Below, piece after piece: positions 15,655-25,482 of a stretch of 38,998 nt of DNA; the stretch's first letter is position 1; the number at the start of each line of letters is the position of its first letter. Under the pieces are notes generated by a model. The model saw only the letters and a program-made list of their open reading frames with translations, was not told the origin of the DNA and ran no database searches. The position numbers were made by a program, and so were the translations under genes. Source of the stretch: Actinomadura sp. KC216 (GTDB taxonomy: Bacteria; Actinomycetota; Actinomycetes; Streptosporangiales; Streptosporangiaceae); contig NZ_SMJX01000048.1 of NCBI RefSeq assembly GCF_004348535.1, positions 1 to 38,998 of the forward strand. The letters run 5' to 3'.

Positions 15655-16802
15655 TGATCGACTTCACGCTCACCGAGGAGCAGGAAGAGCTGCGGAGCAC
15701 GGTCGAGCGGTTCGCCCGCGAGACCGTCGCCCCGGTGATCGGGGACCTGTACGAGCGCGGCGAGTTCCCGTACGAGATCGTCGCCGCGATGGGGAAGATG
15801 GGCCTGTTCGGGCTGCCGTTCCCGGAGGAGCACGGCGGGATGGGCGGCGACTACTTCGCCCTGTGCCTGGCCCTGGAGGAGCTGGCGCGCGTCGACTCGT
15901 CGGTGGCGATCACGCTGGAGGCCGGGGTGTCGCTGGGCGCGATGCCGATCTACCGGTTCGGGTCGCCGGAGCAGAAGGAGCACTGGCTGCCGCAGCTGAC
16001 CTCCGGCGAGCGGCTCGCCGGGTTCGGCCTGACCGAGCCGGGCGGCGGCTCCGACGTGCCCGGCGGGATGCGCACCACCGCCCGGCTGGACGGCGACTCG
16101 TGGGTGATCAACGGGTCGAAGGCGTTCATCACCAACTCCGGCACCGACATCACCGCGTTCGTGACCGTCACCGCGTTCACCGGCGACGGCGAGATCTCCA
16201 CGATCATCGTCCCGAACGGGACGCCCGGCTTCACGGTCGGGCGCAAGTACTCGAAGGTCGGCTGGTCGGCGTCCGACACCCGCGAGCTGTCGTTCGACGA
16301 CGTGCGCGTCCCGGCCGGGAACCTCGTCGGCGAGCGGGGCCGCGGCTACGCGCAGTTCCTCCGCATCCTGGACGAGGGCCGCATCGCGATCGCCGCGCTG
16401 TCGGTCGGCCTCGCTCAGGGCTGCGTGGACGAATGCCTCCGCTACGTGCGCGAACGCGAGGCGTTCGGCAAGGAGATCGGCCGCTACCAGGCGATCCAGT
16501 TCAAGATCGCCGACATGGAGCTGCGCGCCCACACCTCCCGGCTGGCCTACTACGCCGCCGCCGCGAAGCTGCTGGCGGGCGAGCCGTTCAAGAAGGAGGC
16601 GGCGATCGCCAAGCTGGTCGCGTCGAACGCCGCGATGGACAACGCGCGCGACGCCACGCAGATTTTCGGCGGCTACGGCTTCATGAACGAGTACGCTGTC
16701 GGCCGCTTCTACCGGGACGCCAAGATCCTGGAGGTGGGCGAGGGGACGTCGGAGGTGCAGCGCATGCTGATCGCCCGCGCGCTCGGCCTGCCGCCGTCCT
16801 GA
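15651..16802 (+). CDS. Acyl-CoA dehydrogenase, probable isovaleryl/branched-chain
   Basis: FAD enzyme oxidising acyl-CoA at C2-C3; its operon position predicts isovaleryl-CoA to methylcrotonyl-CoA. About 383 residues, start at the ATG overlapping the lyase stop (15651, or 15654). Motifs: FGLTEPGGGSDVPGGMRTTA, WVINGSKAFITNSG, REAFGKEIGRYQAIQFKIADM and QIFGGYGFMNEYAVGRFYRDAKILEVGEGTSEVQRM (by position, about 335-370). The general base appears to be the canonical glutamate in GFMNEYAV (about residue 346). The position used by true isovaleryl-CoA dehydrogenases carries glycine here, so the enzyme may accept a broader set of short or branched acyl-CoAs. Confidence 0.9.
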   Translation: MMIDFTLTEEQEELRSTVERFARETVAPVIGDLYERGEFPYEIVAAMGKMGLFGLPFPEEHGGMGGDYFALCLALEELARVDSSVAITLEAGVSLGAMPIYRFGSPEQKEHWLPQLTSGERLAGFGLTEPGGGSDVPGGMRTTARLDGDSWVINGSKAFITNSGTDITAFVTVTAFTGDGEISTIIVPNGTPGFTVGRKYSKVGWSASDTRELSFDDVRVPAGNLVGERGRGYAQFLRILDEGRIAIAALSVGLAQGCVDECLRYVREREAFGKEIGRYQAIQFKIADMELRAHTSRLAYYAAAAKLLAGEPFKKEAAIAKLVASNAAMDNARDATQIFGGYGFMNEYAVGRFYRDAKILEVGEGTSEVQRMLIARALGLPPS

Positions 16803-17016
16803 CCGGCCGATACCCTCCGGTCGTCCTGTCCGGCCCGCACCCGCGCGCCGCGCCGGAACGGCCCTCGGCCTTCGGGCGTCCTGAACGGAATTCGCCCTGC
16901 CAATGGGATTGCCTTTACCGCAACGTGCCTTCAACCCCCACAAAACGTGATCCAAAGGGTGAGCGGCCTCATTAGTATGTGGTGCGTGCCACCGCACCAA
17001 CCGATGGGGGCTTCCC

Positions 17017-17835
17017 GTGCCGGACACAGCGGACAGTGAGCCGCGCTCGGCTGATCTGCGGACCGATGTGGCCCACTCGGCCCGGGTCTATGACTACCTG
17101 CTGGGAGGCAAGGACAACTACGCCGCCGACCGTGAAGCCGCGGAGGAGATCGTCAAGATCGCCCCGTACATGCGCACGTCCATGCGGGCCAGCCGCAACT
17201 TCATGGTCCGGGTGGCGCGCCACCTGGCCGTCGACCACGGCATCCGGCAGTACCTCGACATAGGGACCGGCCTGCCCACGTCGCCGAACCTGCACGAGGT
17301 CGTCCAGAGCGTCGATCCGACCGCCCGGATCGTGTACGTCGACAACGACCCGATCGTGCTCGTGCACGCCCGCGCCCTGCTCACCAGCACCCCTCAGGGC
17401 CGCTCCCGCTACATCCAGGCCGACCTGGCCGAGCCGGACGCGATACTGACCGCGCCGGAGCTCCACGAGACGCTCAACCTGGGCGAGCCCATCGCGCTGT
17501 GCCTCCTCACCGTCATCCATTTCATCCCCGACGACGGCGAGGCCCAGCGGATCGTCCGGCGGCTCATGGAGCCGCTCCCGTCCGGCAGCTTCCTCGCCCT
17601 CTCCACGATCAACATCGAGAGCGCCGCCAATCCGAGCCGGGCCCTGAAGAAGCACAACGAGCACGGGATCCGCGCCAAGGGCCGCACCAAGGCACAGATC
17701 ACGAGCTTCTTCGACGGCCTTGAACTGCTCGAACCGGGCGTGACGGCCGTCCACCACTGGCGCCCCGACGAGGAGGCCAGGAAGATCGACGACTCGCAGG
17801 TCTCCGTCTACGGCGGCGTGGCCCGCAAGCCCTGA
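17017..17835 (+). CDS. SAM-dependent methyltransferase, DUF574 family
   Basis: A 272-residue protein of the actinobacterial DUF574 (S-adenosyl methyltransferase) family, starting at a GTG preceded by GGGGG. Family features in order: ARVYDYLLGGKDNYAADREAAE near the N-terminus, the SAM-binding YLDIGTGLPTSPNLHEV, IVYVDNDPIVLVHARALL, and the C-terminal VYGGVARKP. These proteins are abundant in filamentous actinomycetes, often beside XRE/DUF397 regulators; substrates are unknown. A second member is at 32162-33010. The 214-bp upstream gap holds its promoter; its end overlaps the convergent methyltransferase by 28 bp. Confidence 0.88.
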   Translation: MPDTADSEPRSADLRTDVAHSARVYDYLLGGKDNYAADREAAEEIVKIAPYMRTSMRASRNFMVRVARHLAVDHGIRQYLDIGTGLPTSPNLHEVVQSVDPTARIVYVDNDPIVLVHARALLTSTPQGRSRYIQADLAEPDAILTAPELHETLNLGEPIALCLLTVIHFIPDDGEAQRIVRRLMEPLPSGSFLALSTINIESAANPSRALKKHNEHGIRAKGRTKAQITSFFDGLELLEPGVTAVHHWRPDEEARKIDDSQVSVYGGVARKP

Positions 17836-18464
17836 CCTGCGCCGCGGCGCCCCTCCTCCTGCCCGGCCAGGCGGTCCCGCCTGGCCGTGAACGCCGTGAG
17901 ATCGGACAGCTCGTGCCGGTGGACGTCCGCGAAGCGGTGGCGCAGCGCGTCCTCGATGCGGTCGAGCTGGTCGTCGGGCAGCCTGAACCGCCGCGTGAGC
18001 CGCGGCGGCCGCAGGCCCCCGTGCCAGGCGATCAGCACCCGGCCGCCGGGGCGCGTGACGCGGCGCAGCTCGTCGAGCCCGCGCTCCAGGGACGGCCAGA
18101 GCGCCACGCTGTTGACCGAGACGACGCAGTCGAACTCGGCGCCGCCGAACCCGGTGTGCTCGGCCGTCCCGACCCGGAGGTCCGCCCGGGCCGTGCGCCG
18201 TGCGGCCATGGCGCGCATCTCCGGGGACGGGTCGACGCCGCAGACGCGCGCGGCGGGCGTGCGGGCGAGGCGGCGGATCAGCCCGCCCGGCCCGTACCCG
18301 ACCTCCAGGACCCGCTCCCCCGGCTGGACGGCGAGCAGGCGGGCGACCTCGTCCTGCCGGTTCATCCGCAGCATGAGGCGTCCGGCGAGCCGTCCCCGCA
18401 GCCCGCGCGGCAGCACGAACGGCGAGCGGCTGGGCCGGTCAGAGGTCCACGGCCTGGTCTCCAC
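17808..18464 (-). CDS. Class I SAM-dependent methyltransferase
   Basis: About 218 residues from a GTG at 18464, the best in-frame start before the conserved region. The open frame continues far upstream only because of high GC. Motif I is VLEVGYGPGGLIRRLA, followed by VCGVDPSPEMRAMAARR (acidic ribose-binding residue), DCVVSVNSVALWPSLERGLDELRRVTRPGGRVLIAW (motifs IV-V region). This is the Methyltransf_11 type acting on a small molecule; the substrate is unknown. The final 30 residues are Arg/Gly-rich and overlap the convergent DUF574 gene. The start lies 72 bp from the divergent FkbM-type gene. Confidence 0.75.
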   Translation of the reverse strand: METRPWTSDRPSRSPFVLPRGLRGRLAGRLMLRMNRQDEVARLLAVQPGERVLEVGYGPGGLIRRLARTPAARVCGVDPSPEMRAMAARRTARADLRVGTAEHTGFGGAEFDCVVSVNSVALWPSLERGLDELRRVTRPGGRVLIAWHGGLRPPRLTRRFRLPDDQLDRIEDALRHRFADVHRHELSDLTAFTARRDRLAGQEEGRRGAGQGLRATPP

Positions 18465-18536
18465 CTCGCAGGACGTTCCCTGACACGGCGCCGGGAATCC
18501 GGCCGGGCCGGTGGACCCGCGCGGTAATGTCGGCGG

Positions 18537-19292
18537 ATGCTGCTGCGCGCCTACGGGATCGCTCGTTCCCTGGTCATGTACTACGGCGTCCCGGGCAAGC
18601 ACCGCCGTGCGACGCGCCTCTACAGCGAGTTCATCAAGCCGGGCAACGTGGCGTTCGACATCGGCGCGCACGTGGGCGGGCGGGTGCGCGTCTGGCGGGG
18701 GCTCGGCGCGCGGGTCGTGGCGGCCGAGCCGCAACCCGACTGCCTGCGCGTCCTGCGCCTCCTCTACGGCCGCGACGGCGCCGTCACGATCGTCCCGGAC
18801 GCGGTCGGCGCGCGGCGCGGCCGGGCCGAGCTGGCCCTCTCGACGGCGACGCCGACGGTGTCGTCGATGTCGCGCGGCTGGATCGAGTCGGTCACGACGG
18901 ACCGCAGCTTCGCCCGCGTCCGCTGGGACCGCTCCGTCGAGGTGGCCGTGACGACGCTGGACGACCTCATCGCGGCGCACGGCGTCCCGGCCTTCTGCAA
19001 GATCGACGTGGAGGGCTTCGAGGCGGACGTCCTCGCGGGCCTCAGCCGCGCCGTGCCCGCGCTGTCGTTCGAGTACATCCCGTCCGCGCACGAGGCGGGG
19101 CTGGAGGCGCTGCGCCTGGTGGAGCGGCTCGGCGCGACGGCCGGCGGCTACGAGTACAACTACTCCCCCATCGAGACGATGCGGTTCGGCGCCCCGCGCT
19201 GGCTGGACGCGCCCACCCTCGAACGGCAACTGGAGCGCATCCGCCCGCGCGGCCGATCCGGCGACGTCTACGCCCGGCTCCGCCGAGCTTGA
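18537..19292 (+). CDS. FkbM-family methyltransferase
   Basis: A 251-residue SAM-dependent methyltransferase of the FkbM/Methyltransf_21 family, which typically O-methylates sugars or polyketide-type hydroxyls. Features: VAFDIGAHVGGRVRVW (motif I), VVAAEPQPDCLRVLRLL, VTTLDDLIAAHGVPAFCKIDVEGFEADVL (the KIDVEG signature) and LSFEYIPSAHEAGL. The ATG at 18537 is used; the ribosome binding site is weak. No biosynthetic cluster surrounds it, so the acceptor cannot be inferred. Its stop is immediately followed by the paired inverted repeats at 19295-19336. Confidence 0.85.
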   Translation: MLLRAYGIARSLVMYYGVPGKHRRATRLYSEFIKPGNVAFDIGAHVGGRVRVWRGLGARVVAAEPQPDCLRVLRLLYGRDGAVTIVPDAVGARRGRAELALSTATPTVSSMSRGWIESVTTDRSFARVRWDRSVEVAVTTLDDLIAAHGVPAFCKIDVEGFEADVLAGLSRAVPALSFEYIPSAHEAGLEALRLVERLGATAGGYEYNYSPIETMRFGAPRWLDAPTLERQLERIRPRGRSGDVYARLRRA

Positions 19293-19294
19293 CG

Positions 19295-19336
19295 GCTAAT
19301 GCTCTTAGCTTTATGGTTATGGCTAAGAGCATTAGC
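19295..19336. promoter_or_regulatory. Paired GCTAA-N5-TTAGC operator sites
   Basis: Two 15-bp sites, GCTAATGCTCTTAGC (19295-19309) and GCTAAGAGCATTAGC (19322-19336), are each perfect 5-5-5 palindromes and are reverse complements of each other. Together they form a 17-bp inverted repeat with a 12-nt A/T-rich loop (TTTATGGTTATG). The next gene starts 26 bp downstream, so an operator around the DUF4260 promoter is the best reading. A hairpin terminator for the FkbM gene is the alternative. Confidence 0.65.
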
Positions 19337-19362
19337 CGCCGCTGCACGAGGGAGTCCGGGCC

Positions 19363-19818
19363 ATGACCACCATCACCACCCCGACCACCATCACCACCCC
19401 GACCGCCGTCACCGCCACGACCGCCGTCAAGCCGAGCCCCGCCCGCACCGTGCGCCGAGTCGCGTGGCTGGCGAACGCCCTCTTCTGGACGGCCTTCGCC
19501 GTCCTCGAAGGCGTCAACCACGGCTGGCTCGCGGTCGTCCTCGCCGTCGTCTTCTTCATCGCCCCCGACCTGACCTTCCTGGCCGGCGCGAAGGACGCCC
19601 ACAAGGTCGAGAAGGGCCGGCTCCCGCCGCGCGCGGTCCCGTACTACAACGCCGCGCACCGGGCGCTGGTCCCGGTCGCGCTGATCGCGGCCTACACCTT
19701 CGGGCCGCTCACCTGGGCGCCGATCTTCGCCGGGCTGTGCGGCTGGCTGGCCCACATCTCCTTCGACCGCGCGTTCGGCTACGGCCTGCGCACCAAGGAC
19801 GGCTTCCAGCGCCGCTGA
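19363..19818 (+). CDS. DUF4260-family membrane protein
   Basis: A 151-residue small integral membrane protein. After a Thr/Pro/Val-rich N-terminus of about 25 residues come about four hydrophobic segments: ANALFWTAFAVLEG, LAVVLAVVFFIAPDLTFLAG, ALVPVALIAAYTFGPL and WAPIFAGLCGWLAHI. The conserved motifs PDLTFLAGAKDAHKVEKGRLPPRAVPYYNAAHR and SFDRAFGYGLRTKDGF identify the family; its function is not established. The ATG at 19363 has GAGGGAG upstream. The N-terminal threonine tract is encoded by two copies of an 18-bp tandem repeat, which suggests slippage-generated variation. Expression is probably governed by the palindromic sites just upstream. Confidence 0.85.
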   Translation: MTTITTPTTITTPTAVTATTAVKPSPARTVRRVAWLANALFWTAFAVLEGVNHGWLAVVLAVVFFIAPDLTFLAGAKDAHKVEKGRLPPRAVPYYNAAHRALVPVALIAAYTFGPLTWAPIFAGLCGWLAHISFDRAFGYGLRTKDGFQRR

Positions 19819-19842
19819 CCGCTCACCCCGCCCCCTTCATGC

Positions 19843-20994
19843 TCAGGCAGTGGTTCCGAACAGCTCGGCGAAGCGTGCGGTGAACAGGTCGGCGCCCTTG
19901 TACTCGGCGACCGCCGGGGCCGGGAGGACGACGGGGCCGTCGAGCGGAGCTCGTCCGTTGGATGGTGGTGGGTGGGGACTGGAGGACGGCCCGTCCTCCA
20001 TGGGCATCTGGCCGACGCCGCCGCGCGGCCCGAGCGGGAGCAGGATCATGGGCTCGGGCGAGGGCCGGTAGACCGCCGGCGCCCGCTCCCCGCGCAGCTG
20101 GGCGAGGATGTTCTCCGCCACGACCTCGGCGTGCTTCATGGCGTGCCCGGCCCGCTTCGCCTCCGGCACGTCGGTGAGGTCGCCGATCGCGTAGACGTGG
20201 TCGTGCCCGCGGACGTTGAGGGTCTTCGAGACCGGCACCTCGCCCTGCGATGTCCGGGCCGTGAGCCGCCCGTCGGCGAGGTACTCGCTGTTGACGCGCA
20301 CCCCGTGGGCGCGGAACCAGATGTCGGCCGTGATCTCCTCACCGCCGGTGGTCGTCACGGTGAACGTCCCGGCCCGTCCGGACGGCGGCATCGCGGCAGG
20401 GGCGGCCACGCGAGTGCCCAGCAGGAGCCGGACGTCCAACTCGTCAAGCTGGCGGCGCAGGTCGCGGCGCAGCTCGGGATGGAAACCGGGAAGGAGCCGC
20501 TCGACCGGATCGACGACGGTCACCCGCTTGCCCGGCCAGACCTCCTTGATCTCACCGGCCAGCTCCAGCCCGACCGGTCCCGCCCCGGCGATCAGCACCC
20601 GCTCCGCGCCCGCCAGCTCCTTGTGGGTGCGGCGCAGGTCGTCCAGCGCCGTCGCGGTCGAGTCGGCCTCCGGCTTGGCCGGGTAGACATAGCTGGAGCC
20701 GGACGCCAGGACCAGGTAGTCGGCCTCGACGCGCCGTCCCGAGGCGAGCGTGACGCCGTCCGGGTCGGCGGAGGCGGCGCGGTCGCGGACCACCGTGCCC
20801 CTGGCCATCAGCCTGTCGTAGGGGAAGAACATGTTGCCCGCCCAGTCGGGCCGGGTCAGCGCCCGCAGGGATCCCGCCGCGTTGACGAACGCGTCCCTGG
20901 GCTCGATGAGGACGACGTCGGCCTCGGCGTCCAGCGCCTTGGCGACGGCCGATCCCCCGTAACCTCCGCCGATGACGGCGACCGTTCGACTCAT
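19843..20994 (-). CDS. FAD-dependent NAD(P)H oxidoreductase (NDH-2/AIF-like)
   Basis: A 383-residue two-dinucleotide-domain flavoprotein. The ATG at 20994 is chosen (GGAG about 10 bp upstream) rather than an upstream in-frame start. The FAD motif is VAVIGGGYGGSAVAKAL at residues 4-20; the NAD(P)H motif is VLIAGAGPVGLELAGEI near 140; HVYAIGDLTDVPEAKRAGHAMKHA closes the FAD site. Near residue 335 there is a Pro/Ser/Gly-rich insertion of about 20 residues after GGVGQMPM, unusual for the family. Membership points to quinone or redox-sensing electron transfer. Its promoter carries two copies of the operator shared with the adjacent MarR gene, so it is probably that regulator's target. Confidence 0.88.
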   Translation of the reverse strand: MSRTVAVIGGGYGGSAVAKALDAEADVVLIEPRDAFVNAAGSLRALTRPDWAGNMFFPYDRLMARGTVVRDRAASADPDGVTLASGRRVEADYLVLASGSSYVYPAKPEADSTATALDDLRRTHKELAGAERVLIAGAGPVGLELAGEIKEVWPGKRVTVVDPVERLLPGFHPELRRDLRRQLDELDVRLLLGTRVAAPAAMPPSGRAGTFTVTTTGGEEITADIWFRAHGVRVNSEYLADGRLTARTSQGEVPVSKTLNVRGHDHVYAIGDLTDVPEAKRAGHAMKHAEVVAENILAQLRGERAPAVYRPSPEPMILLPLGPRGGVGQMPMEDGPSSSPHPPPSNGRAPLDGPVVLPAPAVAEYKGADLFTARFAELFGTTA

Positions 20995-21026
20995 GATCAC
21001 ACACTCCGCACGCACCTAGAGGAAGA

Positions 21027-21063
21027 GTTCGCACTACGAACCATATTAGTTCGTACTCCGAAC
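21027..21063. promoter_or_regulatory. Two MarR-type operators before the oxidoreductase
   Basis: GTTCGCACTACGAAC (21027-21041) and GTTCGTACTCCGAAC (21049-21063) share the form GTTCG-N5-CGAAC. They start exactly 22 bp apart, two helical turns, on one DNA face. The second extends to 6-bp arms. They lie 33-70 bp upstream of the oxidoreductase start. Confidence 0.75.
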
Positions 21064-21083
21064 TTCAACCTCTATTCGCGGAG

Positions 21084-21560
21084 TCAGTGCTTGGAGAACG
21101 GCCCCTCGCCCGGTTCCATGAACACCACCGGGACCTCGTTGTCGCGGACGACGCGGCCCAGCACCTCGGCGAGCGCGTCCCGTTCGGCGTCGCCGAGACC
21201 CTCGGCGAGCCGCTCGACCCGCCGGCACGTCTCGGGATAGAACTCATCGATGAGCTTGCGACCACGCGGAGTCAGCGCGACCCGCACCGCGCGCGCGTCG
21301 TCCGGGTCGGATTCGCGCTGGACCAGGCCGTTCCGCTCCGTCCGGTCGACCAGGCCGGTCAGGCTCGACTTGGCCAGCCCGAGCATCGCGCCGAGCTCGC
21401 CCATCCCGCGCGGCCGCATCATCAGCACGCAGAGCAGCACGCCCTGCTGCGACGTGATGCCGTGCTCCCGAGCCGACTCCGCATACACCGCATTGACCAG
21501 GAACGCGCTCTGCACCAGCGCGCTCACGACCCCGATCCGCTCACCATCCTCGTTGCCCAC
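21084..21560 (-). CDS. MarR-family transcriptional regulator
   Basis: A 158-residue winged-helix repressor. The GTG at 21560 is chosen because upstream sequence in frame does not look coding and contains the operator at 21579. The helix-turn-helix and wing cover about residues 45-105: GITSQQGVLLCVLMMRPRGMGELGAMLGLAKSSLTGLVDRTE and LVQRESDPDDARAVRVALTPRG (by position), including the conserved D-x-R of the wing. It lies upstream of the oxidoreductase gene on the same strand with 89 bp between. Shared operators imply it represses both itself and the oxidoreductase; the inducer may be a redox-active or phenolic compound (inference from the family). Confidence 0.88.
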   Translation of the reverse strand: MGNEDGERIGVVSALVQSAFLVNAVYAESAREHGITSQQGVLLCVLMMRPRGMGELGAMLGLAKSSLTGLVDRTERNGLVQRESDPDDARAVRVALTPRGRKLIDEFYPETCRRVERLAEGLGDAERDALAEVLGRVVRDNEVPVVFMEPGEGPFSKH

Positions 21561-21578
21561 GCGACCAGCATACCCACA

Positions 21579-21593
21579 GTTCGCACCACGAAC
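21579..21593. promoter_or_regulatory. MarR-type operator before the MarR gene
   Basis: GTTCGCACCACGAAC matches the GTTCG-N5-CGAAC form of the two sites before the oxidoreductase and extends to AGTTCG/CGAACT. It lies 18 bp upstream of the regulator's GTG start, a position expected for autorepression. Confidence 0.7.
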
Positions 21594-21685
21594 TGATTCC
21601 TTCTGCGGCGGCGGGGTTGTGGTGACGCCGGATCTCACCCAGGATCGGCAGCCCCGGCCGATCGACACCTAGAGGGGAGCCGCTC

Positions 21686-22435
21686 GTGCCCGCCAACATT
21701 CCCATCACCCGACGTGGCCTGCTCGGAAGCGCCACCGCCGCCGCCATGGGCGGCCTGCTGCTCGGCCGCCCGCCCACCGCGTCCGCCGCGCCGGCGCGGG
21801 CCGTGCCCCGCCGGTACACCCGCGCCGAGTGGTCCGCCCGTCCGCCCAAGGCGGCGGCGACCGTGCTGAACCGCGCTCCCGACCACATCGTCGTCCACCA
21901 CACCGCCTCGGCGAACGCCACCGACCTGTCGCTGGAGCACGCGTTCACCCTGTCCCGGGCGATCCAGAACTTCCACATGGACACCAACGGCTGGGAGGAC
22001 GCCGGGCAGCAGCTCACCATCAGCCGCGGCGGCCACCTCATGGAGGGACGCAACCGCAGCCTCGCCGCCATCGGCGCCGGTGACCTCGTCGTCGGCGCGC
22101 AGACGCTCGGGCACAACGACCACACGATCGGCATCGAGAACGAGGGCACCTACATGACCGAGGAGCCCACCGCCGCGCTGTGGGACGCCCTCGTCGCGAC
22201 CTGCGCCTGGCTGTGCGGCGTCCACGGCCTCGACCCGCACGCCGCCATCGTCGGGCACCGCGACTACAACACCACCGCCTGCCCCGGCGACGCCCTCTAC
22301 GCGCTGCTCCCCCGGCTCCGCAACGAGGTCGCCGGGGACCTCGGCATGCGGCGCCGCGTCCGCGAAGCCCCGCCGCCCGAGCCGAGCGGCCTTCCGGGCC
22401 CGCGCTTCACCTTCGACCACGGCCCGGCCGCATGA
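21686..22435 (+). CDS. Tat-exported N-acetylmuramoyl-L-alanine amidase (PGRP type)
   Basis: A 249-residue peptidoglycan amidase, zinc-dependent, cutting between muramic acid and the stem peptide outside the cell. The start GTG at 21686 has GAGGGGAG upstream. Residues 1-37 are a twin-arginine signal (ITRRGLLGSATAAAMGG), cleaved near ASA-AP. The amidase_2/PGRP domain follows: TRAEWSAR, HIVVHHTASAN (first zinc histidine), IGIENEGTYMTEEPT and VGHRDYNTTACPGDALY (second histidine and conserved Cys). The Pro-rich C-terminus lacks a cell-wall-binding domain. It faces the convergent UvrA-like gene across a strong hairpin. Confidence 0.9.
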   Translation: MPANIPITRRGLLGSATAAAMGGLLLGRPPTASAAPARAVPRRYTRAEWSARPPKAAATVLNRAPDHIVVHHTASANATDLSLEHAFTLSRAIQNFHMDTNGWEDAGQQLTISRGGHLMEGRNRSLAAIGAGDLVVGAQTLGHNDHTIGIENEGTYMTEEPTAALWDALVATCAWLCGVHGLDPHAAIVGHRDYNTTACPGDALYALLPRLRNEVAGDLGMRRRVREAPPPEPSGLPGPRFTFDHGPAA

Positions 22436-22440
22436 ACGCG

Positions 22441-22475
22441 CGCGGGGCCGCCTCCACGAAGGAGGCGGCCCCGCG
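22441..22475. terminator. Bidirectional hairpin terminator
   Basis: A perfect 15-bp stem (CGCGGGGCCGCCTCC at 22441-22455 with GGAGGCGGCCCCGCG at 22461-22475) and a 5-nt loop ACGAA lies between the convergent amidase and UvrA-like genes, 5 and 14 bp from their stops. It should serve both. Confidence 0.88.
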
Positions 22476-22489
22476 TCCGGCCGGATCGA

Positions 22490-24880
<2,391 letters not shown>

Positions 24881-25063
24881 CGTGTCTCCATCTCTCAGGT
24901 GGAGCCGCCCTCCGCGGTCTCCGTCGGCGCCGCCTGTCGCGAGCCCGCCGACTCCGAAGGATACGTCCGGAATGCCGCCCCTGCCGCAGAAGCGCCCCGG
25001 CTCGGGTGAGGGCCGCCTCCGGTCTCGGCGGCGGCCCCGTCCACGCAGGTCAGGCCGTGCGGC
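24881..25063. other. Intergenic region upstream of the UvrA-like gene
   Basis: This holds the leader of the UvrA-like gene and, at 25010-25037, a hairpin (GGGCCGCC, one mismatch, CCG; loop GTCT) that would terminate the glyoxalase transcript arriving on the minus strand. No gene is visible. Confidence 0.5.
25010..25037 (-). terminator. Hairpin terminator after the glyoxalase gene
   Basis: Arms GGGCCGCC (25010-25017) and GGCGGCCC (25030-25037) pair perfectly, extended inward by CCG/CGG across one mismatch, with loop GTCT. It begins 27 bp past the glyoxalase stop. Confidence 0.6.
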
Positions 25064-25477
25064 TCAGCGCTGCTCCTGGATGCGCAGCAGGTTCCCCGCC
25101 GGGTCGCGGAAAGCGCAGTCGCGCACGCCGTACGGCTGCTCGGTCGGCTCCTGGACGACCTCAGCCCCGCTCGCCTCCAGCTTCGCGAACGTCTCGTCGA
25201 GATCAGGGGTGGCGAGGTTGATGCCCGCGTACGTGCCCTTCGCCATCATCTCGGTGATCATGCGGCCCTCGTCCTCGGTGATGCCGCAGCCCTCCACGAC
25301 CGGCGGCTCCAGGACGATCGACGTGCCGGGCTGGCCCGCGGGCCCGACCGTGATCCAGCGCATCCCGCCGTAACCGACGTCGTTGCGGACCTCGAATCCG
25401 AGCGTGTCGCGGTAGAAGGCCAGCGACGCGTCCGGGTCGGCGTGCGGAAGGAAGGTCTGGTGAATGGTGATGTCCAT
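25064..25477 (-). CDS. VOC/glyoxalase-family protein
   Basis: A 137-residue single-chain vicinal-oxygen-chelate protein from the ATG at 25477. Paired beta-alpha-beta-beta-beta modules are visible: [38 protein letters not shown], then [31 protein letters not shown] and [17 protein letters not shown] (by position). Members include glyoxalase I, bleomycin-type resistance proteins and dioxygenases; the specific activity is not clear. The gene begins 5 bp after the AraC regulator stop on the same strand, so both are cotranscribed and probably coupled. Confidence 0.85.
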   Translation of the reverse strand: MDITIHQTFLPHADPDASLAFYRDTLGFEVRNDVGYGGMRWITVGPAGQPGTSIVLEPPVVEGCGITEDEGRMITEMMAKGTYAGINLATPDLDETFAKLEASGAEVVQEPTEQPYGVRDCAFRDPAGNLLRIQEQR

Positions 25478-25482
25478 GCCCG

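Noticed and set aside
18465..19229. N-terminal extension of the minus-strand methyltransferase to a 473-residue protein
   Set aside because: The added part is antisense to the FkbM-type gene and is Arg/Ala/Val-rich without domain similarity.
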